A DNA stretch of 64,000 nucleotides from Phytomonospora sp040655735 (GCF_040655735.1 NZ_JBFAKK010000015.1:124001-188000), one strand, 5' to 3'; shown: positions 16,760-25,469, counted from the first letter of the stretch. The notes: generated from the letters alone by a model not told the origin. Numbers and translations are program-made.

Positions 16760-17047
16760 ACACCCCCGGTGCTGACGCCTTCGCGCCATGAGTGTTCACC
16801 GTGGCCGGACTCACAAGATCGACCCCGGCCAAACCAGTGTTTCCGCAGGTCAGCACGGATGTGACCGTTTCAGTTGTTGTATTCTGGGGGTTAGAACGTG
16901 GGGGTGGGAAGCCGCTTCACCGCCCAAGTTCCTCCGGCGGAGCGACCACCGCCGACAGCAGGGCGGGACCGCAATCGGCCTGGCAGCTCTAGCGGTCCCG
17001 CCCCGCTCCCTTACCCACCACAGCGGCATGGCAGGAGCACCTTCAGC
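16760..17047. other. Intergenic region with 12-bp inverted repeat
   Basis: No gene is seen here. A perfect inverted repeat (GGGCGGGACCGC at 16961-16972, GCGGTCCCGCCC at 16992-17003) could form a terminator-like stem without a T-run. A T-rich patch near 16875-16890 (TTCAGTTGTTGTATTCTGG) may hold the promoter for the downstream genes. Confidence 0.45.
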
Positions 17048-17701
17048 ATGACCGATCACGACGGCGAACCCGTCACCCCGGGCCAGCGCAACGCCTGGCT
17101 CGCCGAGCGGGGCAGGGCGGCCCTCGCCGCCCATCACGCACTGCGCAACCCCAAGGGCCAGCGACTGGACACCGGTGACGCCCGCGCACTGGCCGCGGCG
17201 GCCGTGGCGCTGTGGCGCGATGTCCAGCACGCCCTCCTCGAGGCGCACGAATCCCCCGCGACCATCGAGGACGAGGTCTTCACCGCCGTCCGCAGCGACG
17301 AGGCCAGTGAAGCCGACGCCATCGCCAGGGGCGAGGCGCACCACACCTGCCCGGGTGAGGGCTGCGGGGTGACCAGCGACCAGCCCCGGCTTCGCTGGAT
17401 GCGCTGCCCGAACTGCCAGACCCGCGACCGCCAGCACGGCCAGCCGCACCGCACCCAGGACGACCACGACGCCTGGTGCCCCACCTGCCAGCTGTACTAC
17501 CGCAACGGCCTGTTCATCCCCCGCCACCTGCTCGAACGGCGCCTTCAGGCCGTGATCGCCTGCACCGAACTCGACGACTTCAAGCACGACTGGCCGCCCA
17601 GGGAGGTTATGGACGCCGTCGCCGACCACGCCGCCGCCAGCGGCTTCACACGCGGCGCGGCCCGCCGCCCCCAGACCACGAAGCCGGAGGCCGACGCGTG
17701 A
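17048..17701 (+). CDS. Hypothetical zinc-ribbon protein
   Basis: A 217-residue protein, helical for the first 95 residues. It then has three Cys pairs (CPGEGCG, CPNC, CPTC) spread over 60 residues, suggesting treble-clef or ribbon zinc binding. The C-terminal part is helical and basic. The ATG at 17048 has GGAG about 10 nt upstream. It heads a run of small coupled genes downstream of the rep-like gene. No function is assigned. Confidence 0.7.
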   Translation: MTDHDGEPVTPGQRNAWLAERGRAALAAHHALRNPKGQRLDTGDARALAAAAVALWRDVQHALLEAHESPATIEDEVFTAVRSDEASEADAIARGEAHHTCPGEGCGVTSDQPRLRWMRCPNCQTRDRQHGQPHRTQDDHDAWCPTCQLYYRNGLFIPRHLLERRLQAVIACTELDDFKHDWPPREVMDAVADHAAASGFTRGAARRPQTTKPEADA

Positions 17702-18324
17702 ACACCCACCCCATCGTGAGCGGCATCGTCCCCGGCGACACCGTCACCTTCGCCCCCGGCGCCTGGATCGGCGTCGGTGAAGCCCTCACCGAGCCGATGG
17801 CCCTCACCATCACCGAAACCCACCGCCCCACCTGCTACGACGAGATCGAAGCCATCGGCGTCGACGGTGAGGGACTGCCCCGCAACATCTTCGCCGGACC
17901 CGACCACATCGCCGCCGTGGAACGCAGACTCACCTGGCGCACGGGCGCTCCCGCCCCCGCCACCACCCGCGACGCCGTCGACGCCGCGCGCCAGGCCCTG
18001 CTGCTGTCCACCGGCGACACCACGACCATCGACGCCACCCTGGTCGCCTGGCTCACGGGGCAGGCCGAAGCCCTCGGATACCACGTCGAGCACGAACCCG
18101 CCCCAGGCGGAACCTTCGGCGCCGTCGGTTACGACCCCGCCGCCACCACGATCACCCTCGCCGTCGAAGACGACAACGACGGCTACACCGTCGGTGAAGC
18201 CCACCAGGAGTCCGCCGAGTTACTGACGGCCTTCCTCGACATCCTTGGCGAGATCAGCGGCGACCCCGGCAGCCAGATCGCCCTCCTCCACACCCGCACC
18301 ACCGCCACCACCCACCAGAGCTGA
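17698..18324 (+). CDS. Hypothetical protein
   Basis: The 208-residue product starts at GTG 17698 in a GTGA overlap. Its first 80 residues look like a beta-rich small domain (VPGDTVTFAPGAWIGVGEA) and the rest is acidic and helical. It resembles proteins scattered through actinomycete plasmids, but I recognise no named family. Confidence 0.65.
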   Translation: MNTHPIVSGIVPGDTVTFAPGAWIGVGEALTEPMALTITETHRPTCYDEIEAIGVDGEGLPRNIFAGPDHIAAVERRLTWRTGAPAPATTRDAVDAARQALLLSTGDTTTIDATLVAWLTGQAEALGYHVEHEPAPGGTFGAVGYDPAATTITLAVEDDNDGYTVGEAHQESAELLTAFLDILGEISGDPGSQIALLHTRTTATTHQS

Positions 18325-18342
18325 CCCCGCCCGGAGGAACCC

Positions 18343-18645
18343 ATGAGCATCAGCGAACTCATCGACCACCTCACCACCCTGCTCGCCGAGGACGGCGACC
18401 TCACCGTCGTGCTCATCAGTGACCCCGAAGGCAACACCGCCCGGCGGCTAGGTGACATGCCCGCCACCGACGCCGAGCACGGCTACCCCCCGTTCAGCAT
18501 TGAGATGATCGAGCCCGGCAACCACTTCGAGCGGTACCTCATCCCCGAAGACCACACCGCCTGGCTGGCCGACAAGCCCGGCAGCGATATCCCGCTCGCC
18601 CCCGAAACCGCCATCCGTGCGTTGTGCCTGTGGCCCGGCGAATGA
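18343..18645 (+). CDS. Hypothetical small acidic protein
   Basis: A 100-residue protein with strong ribosome site CGGAGGAACCC before ATG 18343. It begins MSISELIDHLTTLLAEDGDL and continues with an acidic region ending ALCLWPGE. No motif or membrane segment is seen. It follows the previous gene by 18 bp and is probably in the same transcript. Confidence 0.7.
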   Translation: MSISELIDHLTTLLAEDGDLTVVLISDPEGNTARRLGDMPATDAEHGYPPFSIEMIEPGNHFERYLIPEDHTAWLADKPGSDIPLAPETAIRALCLWPGE

Positions 18646-18726
18646 CCTGACCAGCAGGTCACAACATCTGCGCGCCCGGTCGGCGCCGGGTAGGCTACCC
18701 GGCGCCGACACCCACAGGAGACCCTT

Positions 18727-19281
18727 GTGCCCGCCACCCCCGCCACCACGCCGGTCACCATCGCCGGGCACACCTACCACCTGGCTGTCATCGACATCAA
18801 CGGCCGGCCGCACACCGACCGCGCCGGCCTCGCCGCCATCCTCGGCCGCTCCACCGACCGTGTCGGCGCCCTCGCCGACACCGAGCCCACCGGTTTCCCC
18901 CAGGGCGTGCCCGACCCCCACCACGCCGGCCGAGGCCGCCGCGGCACCTGGTGGCCCATCGACGAGGCCCTTGCCTACCGCGCCCACCTCGACGCCGCCC
19001 GCCGGCTGGACTCCCCCGGTGACCCCGAGGACCTCCTCGACCTCGGCGATCTCGCCGCCATCCGCGGCATCACCACCGATACCGCACGCCACTACGCCTG
19101 GAAAGCCGCCCGTGCCTGGAACGCCGGCAACCCCAGCGACCTGCTCCCCCGACCCGACGCCGGCTACGAACCCGCCCGCGCCGGCGAACGCGGGCAGTGG
19201 CGAGCCTGGCGCTGGCGCCGGGCCACCATCGCTGCACACGGCCTCGCCGGCCGCGGCGCCCCCGGCCGCCGCCGCACCTGA
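18727..19281 (+). CDS. Probable DNA-binding protein with two HTH-like segments
   Basis: The 184-residue protein has two segments that read as helix-turn-helix units: RAGLAAILGRSTDRVGAL (residues about 32-50) and LGDLAAIRGITTDTARHYAWK (about 107-127). The C-terminus is strongly basic (WRAWRWRRATIAAH). The layout is like excisionase/MerR-type plasmid regulators. GTG 18727 follows AGGAGACCCTT. The DNA target is unknown. Confidence 0.65.
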   Translation: MPATPATTPVTIAGHTYHLAVIDINGRPHTDRAGLAAILGRSTDRVGALADTEPTGFPQGVPDPHHAGRGRRGTWWPIDEALAYRAHLDAARRLDSPGDPEDLLDLGDLAAIRGITTDTARHYAWKAARAWNAGNPSDLLPRPDAGYEPARAGERGQWRAWRWRRATIAAHGLAGRGAPGRRRT

Positions 19282-19473
19282 CCCGCATCCCCAGGCCCCC
19301 ATGCCCAAAGGGCCACCTCCACGTCTCCGGCCCGCCCACCGTGCGACTGCGGGAGCAGGCCCGCGCTGACGGTGTGGCCACCGACTTGCATACCGCCGCC
19401 GTGTCCGCGCTGCTCGGTAAGGACATCTGGGAGCGGCCCTGGCCGGACACCCGCACCGGCCTAGACGCCCCAC

Positions 19474-19520
19474 GCGAAGGCCCCGACCACCAGAAACTGC
19501 CAGGTGGTCGGGGCCTTCGC
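19474..19520. terminator. Long bidirectional terminator
   Basis: An 18-bp perfect stem (GCGAAGGCCCCGACCACC with its exact complement at 19503-19520) around an 11-nt loop lies between convergent transcripts. The 190 bp before it (19282-19473) hold no gene I can support. Confidence 0.85.
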
Positions 19521-19535
19521 ATTCGGCAGGTCAGG

Positions 19536-20363
19536 TCAGGGAAGCAACGCCAGCGCCTGCCGCTGCTCCTCGAGTCCGCTGCCCTCGTGCACGCCAGCAC
19601 CGAAGAGAGCCTCGACGGCCCTGCGGTCGGCTCCGCGGTCGCGCAGCTGCGCGGCCAGGTCACCCGACAGGGCCTTGACGGTCACCAGGTTCCCGCCCGC
19701 GCACTCCCGCACGATGCCCTCCACCGAGTTGGCCGACATCGCCCGCCCGGCGGTTGCCCGGTCACTGGTCGGGAACAGCGGCGCGGAGGCGTCGCCGGCA
19801 CCCGGGTGAACCGCTAGCCAGCCCCGCAACCGCGCCGTGGCCTTGGCGTGCAGCGCGATCACGCGGTCGTCGACCCGCAGGGTCTGCTCGGCGACATCGA
19901 CGTCGCCGACGGCCAGCGCCCCAGCCTGGGCGGCGCTGATCCCGGTGTAGCGCAGCAGGAACGCGATCGCCGCGTCCCGGGGCGAGCGCTGGTCGGCGCT
20001 GGCCAGGAAGGCTTCCACGTCCCGCTCGGGCAGGCGCCGGGCGTGGACCTGCCGGCCGCGTTCGATCGCCACGGGGCCTGGGCCCTGGTCGGCCAGGAAC
20101 GCGCTGATCGCGGTCATGTGGGCGTTGATGGTGGCGGTGCTGCGCCCGCGCTCCAGCAGCAGCCCGCGGTAGTCGGCCACGGCCTCCTCGGCGGCGGCCG
20201 CGTCGGTGAGCACCTCCAGGCCGCCCTCGTCGGCGAAAGCGGCGAAACCTGCGGCGTGCCCGCCGTACCCCCGCACGGTGTTGGCCGGACGGCCGGCATC
20301 TCGAAGACTTGCTGTGAACCGCTCGACGGCTTGCTGCACGACACCTGTCACGCCCGCGATCAT
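19536..20363 (-). CDS. Tyrosine-recombinase-like protein, catalytic residues missing
   Basis: This 275-residue protein has the two-domain layout of phage-type integrases. Residues 8-95 form a SAM-like core-binding domain (FTASLRDAGRPANTVRGYGGH) and residues 105-270 a catalytic-like domain (AIAFLLRYTGISAAQAGALAVGDVD). The box I Arg is replaced, the HxLRH box II is not recognisable (VKALSGDLAAQLRDRGADRR), and no Tyr follows. It is probably a dead relative that binds DNA, for example to tune plasmid recombination. It diverges from the ArsR gene. Confidence 0.7.
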   Translation of the reverse strand: MIAGVTGVVQQAVERFTASLRDAGRPANTVRGYGGHAAGFAAFADEGGLEVLTDAAAAEEAVADYRGLLLERGRSTATINAHMTAISAFLADQGPGPVAIERGRQVHARRLPERDVEAFLASADQRSPRDAAIAFLLRYTGISAAQAGALAVGDVDVAEQTLRVDDRVIALHAKATARLRGWLAVHPGAGDASAPLFPTSDRATAGRAMSANSVEGIVRECAGGNLVTVKALSGDLAAQLRDRGADRRAVEALFGAGVHEGSGLEEQRQALALLP

Positions 20364-20656
20364 AACGACGCAACCACCCTGCGCGCCCGGCGTGGTGAAG
20401 GCGGCAAGGTGGCCGACACTGCCGCCGAGGAGGCGGGCGGGTCGCGGCGGGCCGGTGCTCACACCCGCCCCTGGGGGTCGCGCAACGGCGCCGGCACGCG
20501 CTCGGCGGGCTCGCGGGCGTAGAAGTCGGACAAGGCTTCCTCCAATACTCAAGGCACCCTAGAGGGGCGGGTGGCGCAGTCGCCGATCGCGGCACGAACC
20601 CGACCACCAGGGCGGCGAAACAGGCGGCGGTCGTGACGACCACCACTCACATGCAC
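20364..20656. other. Divergent intergenic region
   Basis: These 290 bp between the recombinase-like gene and the ArsR gene contain no supported gene; open frames here lack ribosome sites. The only clear signal is the palindrome at its right edge. Confidence 0.5.
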
Positions 20657-20674
20657 ATGATAACGCGTTATCAT
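20657..20674. promoter_or_regulatory. 18-bp palindromic ArsR operator candidate
   Basis: A perfect palindrome, ATGATAACG joined to CGTTATCAT, lies 7 bp before the ArsR start. AT-rich dyads of this size are typical ArsR/SmtB operators. Its core recurs at 24728-24741. Confidence 0.8.
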
Positions 20675-20680
20675 TGACCT

Positions 20681-21016
20681 ATGAGTGTGTTGCCCCGCCT
20701 GCTCGGCGACCAGGAGGTCAGCGCCGGCGACCTGAGCGAGACCGCCGCCGTCCTGCGAGCCCTCTCCCACCCGGCCCGCCTTCGGCTGCTGCGCCACCTC
20801 GCGCACGCCTCCGGCCAGATCGCCACCGTCGGCCAGCTCGCCCGCCGCATGGACCTGGCCCACTCCACCGTCTCCCAGCACCTGGCCCGCCTGGCCGTCA
20901 TGGGCCTGATCACCAAGCACCCCAGCGGCCACGAGATCTTCTGCGTCCTGGCCCCCGAGGCCCTGGCCCGCATAGCCGCCTTCCTCACTCCCACCGACCC
21001 GACGGAGACGCCATGA
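20681..21016 (+). CDS. ArsR/SmtB-family repressor
   Basis: A 111-residue winged-helix protein with the ArsR pattern: LRALSHPARLRLLRHLA, then TVGQLARRMDLAHSTVSQHL (recognition helix) and a wing. The Cys pair of metal sensors (CxC in the recognition helix region) is absent, so a metal ligand is unlikely. The operator palindrome just upstream suggests autoregulation. Its stop overlaps the next ATG, so it is the first gene of the modification island. Confidence 0.88.
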   Translation: MSVLPRLLGDQEVSAGDLSETAAVLRALSHPARLRLLRHLAHASGQIATVGQLARRMDLAHSTVSQHLARLAVMGLITKHPSGHEIFCVLAPEALARIAAFLTPTDPTETP

Positions 21017-21435
21017 ACACGGCCCTGCTCGACCTGTTCACGCCCGGCAGCCATGTCCACATCCGCACCACGCCCACCGACGTCCTGGTCAGCGACGGCC
21101 GCCTCCTGCTGCGCCTGAACCCCGCCGAGCGCGCCTGCGCCAGCGACGTAGGGCACCTGGACCCCGACCGGTACCGCCTCCAGGTCACCGCCCGCCGCCT
21201 GGAGCTGGTGTGGCACGCCGTGATCGGCTCCGCCGCCCGCTGGAACCTCACCGAGGCCCGCTGCCCGGCCGCCGGTGCCCTGCGCCCCCTCCTGCCCAGT
21301 GGGTACCGGCTGCTGTCGGCCACCGGCGGCCAGCGCGTTCCTTTCCTCATCCGAGCCGCCAACGACGCCCGGCCCATCGTCGGCGTGCTGCTGCCCGGCG
21401 CCCGCTCCCGCGTCCCGGTCACCGCGAGCGCCTAG
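21013..21435 (+). CDS. Hypothetical protein in ArsR operon
   Basis: A 140-residue beta-rich protein with no recognised domain. It contains a barrel-like start (FTPGSHVHIRTTPTDVLVSD) and two conserved-looking patches (RLQVTARRLELVWHAVIG and LPSGYRLLSATGG). The ATG overlaps the ArsR stop (ATGA) and it is followed after 3 bp by the methyltransferase gene, so it may be a partner of that enzyme. Confidence 0.65.
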   Translation: MNTALLDLFTPGSHVHIRTTPTDVLVSDGRLLLRLNPAERACASDVGHLDPDRYRLQVTARRLELVWHAVIGSAARWNLTEARCPAAGALRPLLPSGYRLLSATGGQRVPFLIRAANDARPIVGVLLPGARSRVPVTASA

Positions 21436-21438
21436 ACC

Positions 21439-22929
21439 GTGGCCGCATCCCTGCTCCTGGAGCGCCCCGCGCTCGCCGTCCCCGACACCCGGCTGGTGGT
21501 GCCCGGACCGGCCGGAGTCCCGCTGTCGGGGGCGACCCTGCTGCGCCACGGCCTCGGCGCGACGCAGCTGACCGTCACCGACTTCTACTGCGGCGCCGGC
21601 GGCAGCACCCAGGGCTTCACCGAGGCCGGGTGGACGGTCGTGCTGGCCGCCAACCACTCGCCCATCGCCATCGAGACCCACTCGGCCAACCACGGCGACA
21701 CCGAGCACCTGCTGGCCGACATCATCGGCTACGACATGACCAAACTGCCCACCACCGACGTGCTGTGGGCCAGTCCGATATGCACCGAGATCAGTTTGGC
21801 CTCGCGCCGCAAGCGCGCTGTCGACGAGATGCAGATGATGCTGCGCCTGGCCGATGGGAGCAACCCCTTCACCGAGGAGGAGGAGTTCGAGGGCGTCGAC
21901 GACCCCTCGGTATTCGCCGGGACCCGCGCCACCGCCTTCGAGGTCTACCGCGCCGTCCAGGTCCACCAGTACAAGGCGATCGTGGTCGAGAACGTCCCGC
22001 AGTTCGTCACCGACTGGCCCGCCTTCCGCAGGTGGCGCCGGTCGATCGAGAACATCGGCACCGGCTACAACTCGGTCATCATCTCCGTCTCCAGCGCCCA
22101 CGTCTCCGGCCCCGGCAACGACGCCGCCCCCCAGGTCCGCGACCGCATTTACGTCGTGTTCGTCCAGCGCGGCATCCCCATGCCCGACTTCTCCCCGCGC
22201 CCGCTGGCCCGCTGCGGCCACTGCGGTACCGACGTGGAGGCCCTGCAGGTCTTCCGTCCCGGCCGCACCGTCGGCAAATGGGGCCAGCAGTACGACTACG
22301 CCTGCCCGAACAACCCCGCCCGGCACGGCGTGCTCATCCCCTACATGCGCGGCGCCGACACCATCATCGACTGGCACAACCTCGGCACCCCCATCGGCTC
22401 CCGCAAGAAGACCGCCAAGCGCCCCGAGGGCCTGGCACCGGCCACGATGGAACGAATCCGCACGTGCCTGGCGATGTACCCGCCCACCGGCTCCATCGGC
22501 TCCACCCACGTCGACGACCTGGCCGCGCAGCTCATCGGCGGGGAACTCCACCGGCTCCCCATGGTCATCGAGTACCGGCGCAACTCCACCGGCTCCACCG
22601 TCGCCGACCCGCTGGCCACCATCACCGCCGCCGGGAACCACCACGGCCTGCTCATCCCGTACAGGAAGGCGCTGCCGCGGCCCACCAGCCAGCCCCTGCA
22701 CACCCTCGCCACCCGCGACTCAGCCGGTCTGCTCATCCCCGCCGCCGACGTCGATATCGCCGAGATGCTCTACCGGATGCTCACCCCCCGCGAGCAGGCG
22801 TCCGGGCAGCGCTTCCCGCTCAGCTACGTCATCCACGGCACCGCCAAGGAGCAGACCATGCAGGCCGGGAACGCTGTCTCGGTCAACGTCGCCCACTGGA
22901 TCGCCACCCTGCTCGCCGCAGTCCTGTGA
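21439..22929 (+). CDS. C5 cytosine DNA methyltransferase
   Basis: A 496-residue methyltransferase of the Dcm fold. Motif I is DFYCGAGGSTQGF (residues about 48-60), motif IV is ASPICTEIS (about 111-119) with the catalytic Cys, and motif VI is VVENV (about 182). Motif IV has PxC rather than PCQ, as in several phage-borne enzymes. The C-terminal half is longer than usual and holds a CGHCG motif near residue 258. GTG 21439 lacks a strong ribosome site and is probably coupled. No restriction endonuclease gene is adjacent, so it looks like an orphan modification or anti-restriction enzyme. Confidence 0.87.
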   Translation: MAASLLLERPALAVPDTRLVVPGPAGVPLSGATLLRHGLGATQLTVTDFYCGAGGSTQGFTEAGWTVVLAANHSPIAIETHSANHGDTEHLLADIIGYDMTKLPTTDVLWASPICTEISLASRRKRAVDEMQMMLRLADGSNPFTEEEEFEGVDDPSVFAGTRATAFEVYRAVQVHQYKAIVVENVPQFVTDWPAFRRWRRSIENIGTGYNSVIISVSSAHVSGPGNDAAPQVRDRIYVVFVQRGIPMPDFSPRPLARCGHCGTDVEALQVFRPGRTVGKWGQQYDYACPNNPARHGVLIPYMRGADTIIDWHNLGTPIGSRKKTAKRPEGLAPATMERIRTCLAMYPPTGSIGSTHVDDLAAQLIGGELHRLPMVIEYRRNSTGSTVADPLATITAAGNHHGLLIPYRKALPRPTSQPLHTLATRDSAGLLIPAADVDIAEMLYRMLTPREQASGQRFPLSYVIHGTAKEQTMQAGNAVSVNVAHWIATLLAAVL

Positions 22930-22979
22930 CCCCGCTCGCCATCCAGGCGGCACCCGCCCCCCAGCAGAAGGATCCCGAA

Positions 22980-23432
22980 GTGATCGACCCCGACCAGCAG
23001 CCCGCCCAGGGAAGCCACCGCGTGCTCCCCGCCTCCACCGTGCCCGAAGGACGGCCCGCGGGCCTGTCACCGGTGACGATGCGGCGCATCCGTGCGGTCC
23101 TCAACCAGACCGGCCACCCGGGCCCTGGACGCCCTGCGCTGCACCGGATGCGATCGGCCGATCCAGATCCACCGCGTCTACGCCCGCCCGTCGTGCCGCG
23201 ACTGCCACCCGATCGCAACGCCATGGCCTACCTCCAGGCGCTCGCCGACTCGGGCATCGCCACGGTGACCCCGCACTGGCCGAACTGGCGCAGCGACCCC
23301 TGGGACCAGACCCCGCACGGGAGCGACATCGACACCTGCGGCTGCACCCTCATCGTCATCCGCCCCCTCAAACGTCCCGCCACCAACCCACCGGCCGCCA
23401 TCGCGGCCCGACTGAAAGGAACCACGCCATGA
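22980..23432 (+). CDS. Hypothetical protein, possibly frame-disturbed
   Basis: The frame is open from GTG 22926 to 23432; GTG 22980 has the better ribosome site (AGAAGGATCCCGAA). The first and last parts read like protein (MAYLQALADSGIATVTPHWP, then DTCGCTLIVI). The middle 23092-23268 reads better in another frame, giving CTGCDRPIQIHRVY and CRDC, a plausible zinc ribbon. Either two genes overlap or a frameshift pair is present. A separate 69-residue product from ATG 23223 is possible. Confidence 0.5.
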   Translation: MIDPDQQPAQGSHRVLPASTVPEGRPAGLSPVTMRRIRAVLNQTGHPGPGRPALHRMRSADPDPPRLRPPVVPRLPPDRNAMAYLQALADSGIATVTPHWPNWRSDPWDQTPHGSDIDTCGCTLIVIRPLKRPATNPPAAIAARLKGTTP

Positions 23433-23593
23433 CCGACACCGAGCCCCACCAGACCACCGTCATCGTCGACAACACCAAGCGCTACCCCTACATCCCCGCC
23501 TGCACCTGCGGCAAGCCCTTCCGCGGCTTCCTCAAGCACGAATCCGCCCAGCTCGTCACCGACGACCACGCCGCCAACCCCACCTCCCCCTGA
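23429..23593 (+). CDS. Very small hypothetical protein
   Basis: A 54-residue protein with ACTGAAAGGAACCACGCC before ATG 23429 and an ATGA overlap with the previous stop. It contains CTCGKPFRG, a lone CxC, and is otherwise featureless. It is part of the methyltransferase operon by spacing. Confidence 0.6.
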   Translation: MTDTEPHQTTVIVDNTKRYPYIPACTCGKPFRGFLKHESAQLVTDDHAANPTSP

Positions 23594-23653
23594 CCACCCC
23601 CGGCCCGGGCCCGCCACACGGCGAGCCCGGGCCACTTCCACAAGGAGCCCTTC

Positions 23654-24658
23654 GTGCCCACCACAACGAACCCGCCACCCACCCTGCGGATCCTCAGCCT
23701 CGACGCCGGCGTCCAGTCCACCTTCCTGCTGAAGGTCGCCACCACCGGCACCTGGGCCCGAATGTGGAACATGAGCATCGACGCGGCGATCTTCGCCGAC
23801 ACCGGCTGGGAGCCCCCCGAGGTGTACGAGCACCTCGACCGCATCGAGCAGATGTGGGCCCGCCCCGCCGGGATCCCCATCTACCGGGTCAGCAGCGGCC
23901 ACATCCGCAACGACATCCTCGAAGGCCGCAGCCACGGCTCGATACCGCTGTTCGTGCGCAACCCAGACGGCAGCGACGGCCACCTGCGCCGCGGCTGCAC
24001 CGACCGGTACAAACTGCAGGGCATCCGGCGCAAGGTCCGCCAGCTCCTGGGCTACCCCGGCACCCGCCGCATCCCCGCCGGCGTGCGCGCCGAGATGCTG
24101 ATCGGGTTCTCCGAGGACGAGATCACCCGCGTGCGCCCCTCCATGGTCAGGTACATGACCAGCAGATTCCCGCTCATCGAACACGGCTACGACCGCGACG
24201 ACTGCGAATGGGACCTGCGAACCTTCTACCCGCACCCGGTCCCGCGCTCGGCGTGTGTGGGCTGCCCCTTCCACACCAACGCTCACTGGCGCGTCATGAA
24301 AACCCACCACCCCGACCAGTGGGCCGATGCCGTGGCCTTCGACGCCGCGATCCGCAACGGCGCCCCAGGACCGGCTCGCGCCGGGCAGCCCCTGCGCGGT
24401 ACCGCCTACCTCCACCGCTCCCGCCTCCCCCTCGACCAGGCCCCCATCGAGCACGTCACCCGCCGCGAGGCCCGCGCCGCCCGGCTCCGAGCGCAATGGA
24501 CCGCCAGCGTCGCCCCTGGCCGGACCCCCCTCTCCTACGCCACCGCCGATCCGGCCACCACCCACACCGACCACACCAGCGACGCCCCCGCCGAGCACAC
24601 CTGCTCGCCCTGGGGCTGCCGCAGCGACTCCGAGCCCGCCGACGAGGCCCGCACGTGA
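23654..24658 (+). CDS. PAPS-reductase-like nucleotide alpha hydrolase
   Basis: The 334-residue protein belongs to the adenine-nucleotide alpha hydrolase superfamily. ILSLDAGVQSTFLL (residues about 13-26) is the PP-loop analogue, followed by AAIFADTGWEPPEVYEHL and IPIYRVSSGHIR. A CVGCPF motif (about residue 203) and CT near residue 116 could hold an iron-sulfur centre. Relatives are found in phages and mobile elements and beside DNA modification genes; some act in phosphorothioation. AAGGAGCCCTTC precedes GTG 23654. Pairing with the methyltransferase suggests DNA modification, but the reaction is unproven. Confidence 0.83.
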   Translation: MPTTTNPPPTLRILSLDAGVQSTFLLKVATTGTWARMWNMSIDAAIFADTGWEPPEVYEHLDRIEQMWARPAGIPIYRVSSGHIRNDILEGRSHGSIPLFVRNPDGSDGHLRRGCTDRYKLQGIRRKVRQLLGYPGTRRIPAGVRAEMLIGFSEDEITRVRPSMVRYMTSRFPLIEHGYDRDDCEWDLRTFYPHPVPRSACVGCPFHTNAHWRVMKTHHPDQWADAVAFDAAIRNGAPGPARAGQPLRGTAYLHRSRLPLDQAPIEHVTRREARAARLRAQWTASVAPGRTPLSYATADPATTHTDHTSDAPAEHTCSPWGCRSDSEPADEART

Positions 24659-24727
24659 CCGCACAGCGACGCTAGGACCCCGGAGCCGGAAGCGAAAACA
24701 CACCGACACCCGAACACTCAAGCTCAC

Positions 24728-24741
24728 GATAACGCGTTATC
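24728..24741. promoter_or_regulatory. Second ArsR operator candidate
   Basis: GATAACGCGTTATC is identical to the 14-bp core of the palindrome at 20657-20674. It lies 60 bp before GTG 24801. The ArsR protein of this island therefore probably controls a second transcript as well as its own. Confidence 0.75.
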
Positions 24742-24800
24742 ATTAACGTCGGGTCCGTCAACGCGGCAGCCCACCCCACCGCACGACAGGAGCAGATCTC

Positions 24801-25097
24801 GTGAGAACGCCAGGCACGACCACCCGGTCCGGACGCCCTCCGCTCATCGACCCCCTGGGCCGTGAGTGGGTGTGGGACTCCGGAGACCTCTACACCCACT
24901 GCGGCATGGCCGTCCCCGCCGACTGGGTCCCGCAGCAGAACCGGCCCATCGGAGAGAAGACCCTCGACAACCCCAACTACGACCCCTGCGACATCTGCCT
25001 GGCCGGCAGGAAGCGCAACGTCACCCCCTGCAAACCGGAATGGAACTGCTCCCACGTGATCTGCGCGCGGATGCACGCCGCCAACCAGCGGCCCTGA
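24801..25097 (+). CDS. Hypothetical Cys-rich protein under second palindrome
   Basis: A 98-residue protein with a CDIC pair near residue 72, two further Cys (TPCKPEWNCSHVIC) and YTHCG, together enough for a zinc site. ACAGGAGCAGATCTC precedes GTG 24801. It starts a new transcript behind the second ArsR-type palindrome. No function is known. Confidence 0.68.
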   Translation: MRTPGTTTRSGRPPLIDPLGREWVWDSGDLYTHCGMAVPADWVPQQNRPIGEKTLDNPNYDPCDICLAGRKRNVTPCKPEWNCSHVICARMHAANQRP

Positions 25098-25184
25098 CCG
25101 CCATGCCCCGCCGTCGGACGGCTCGCGACGACGAGCCGTCCGACACCCTTTCGCGCCAGGCCAGCACCCCGAAGGGAGCAGCAC

Positions 25185-25469
25185 ATGACCACCCCCGCCG
25201 CCCGCGCCACGTTCACCGACCACCTGCACGGCGAGCGCATCAAGGCCCTCGAGGAGGCCCCCGGCATCCTCGCCGCCGCCGCCGGAGTCAGCCTCCCCGA
25301 GCAGGCCGCCGGCGACCCCGATGCCCTGCTGGCACTGGCCGTCCGAGTCCACGACTACGTTCACCTCACCGGCCCCACCCCGGAGACGACCGCCGCCCTG
25401 GCCTGCCCCCACCAGCTGACCTACCTGCAATGCGGCGAGTGCGCCCCGTGCCAGTGGGCCACACCGTGA
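25185..25469 (+). CDS. Hypothetical small protein
   Basis: A 94-residue protein with AAGGGAGCAGCAC before ATG 25185. It is helical and Ala-rich, ending CPHQLTYLQCGECAPCQW, a four-Cys/His cluster that could bind zinc. Its stop overlaps the next start. Confidence 0.65.
   Translation: MTTPAARATFTDHLHGERIKALEEAPGILAAAAGVSLPEQAAGDPDALLALAVRVHDYVHLTGPTPETTAALACPHQLTYLQCGECAPCQWATP

Noticed and set aside
19341..19535. Frame from GTG 19341 reading MRLREQARADGV and onward
   Set aside because: It runs through the strong terminator at 19474-19520 into the antisense of the recombinase-like gene and has no ribosome site.
20671..22701. 676-codon minus-strand open frame opposite the methyltransferase
   Set aside because: Antisense shadow in high-GC DNA; the plus strand has all methyltransferase motifs.
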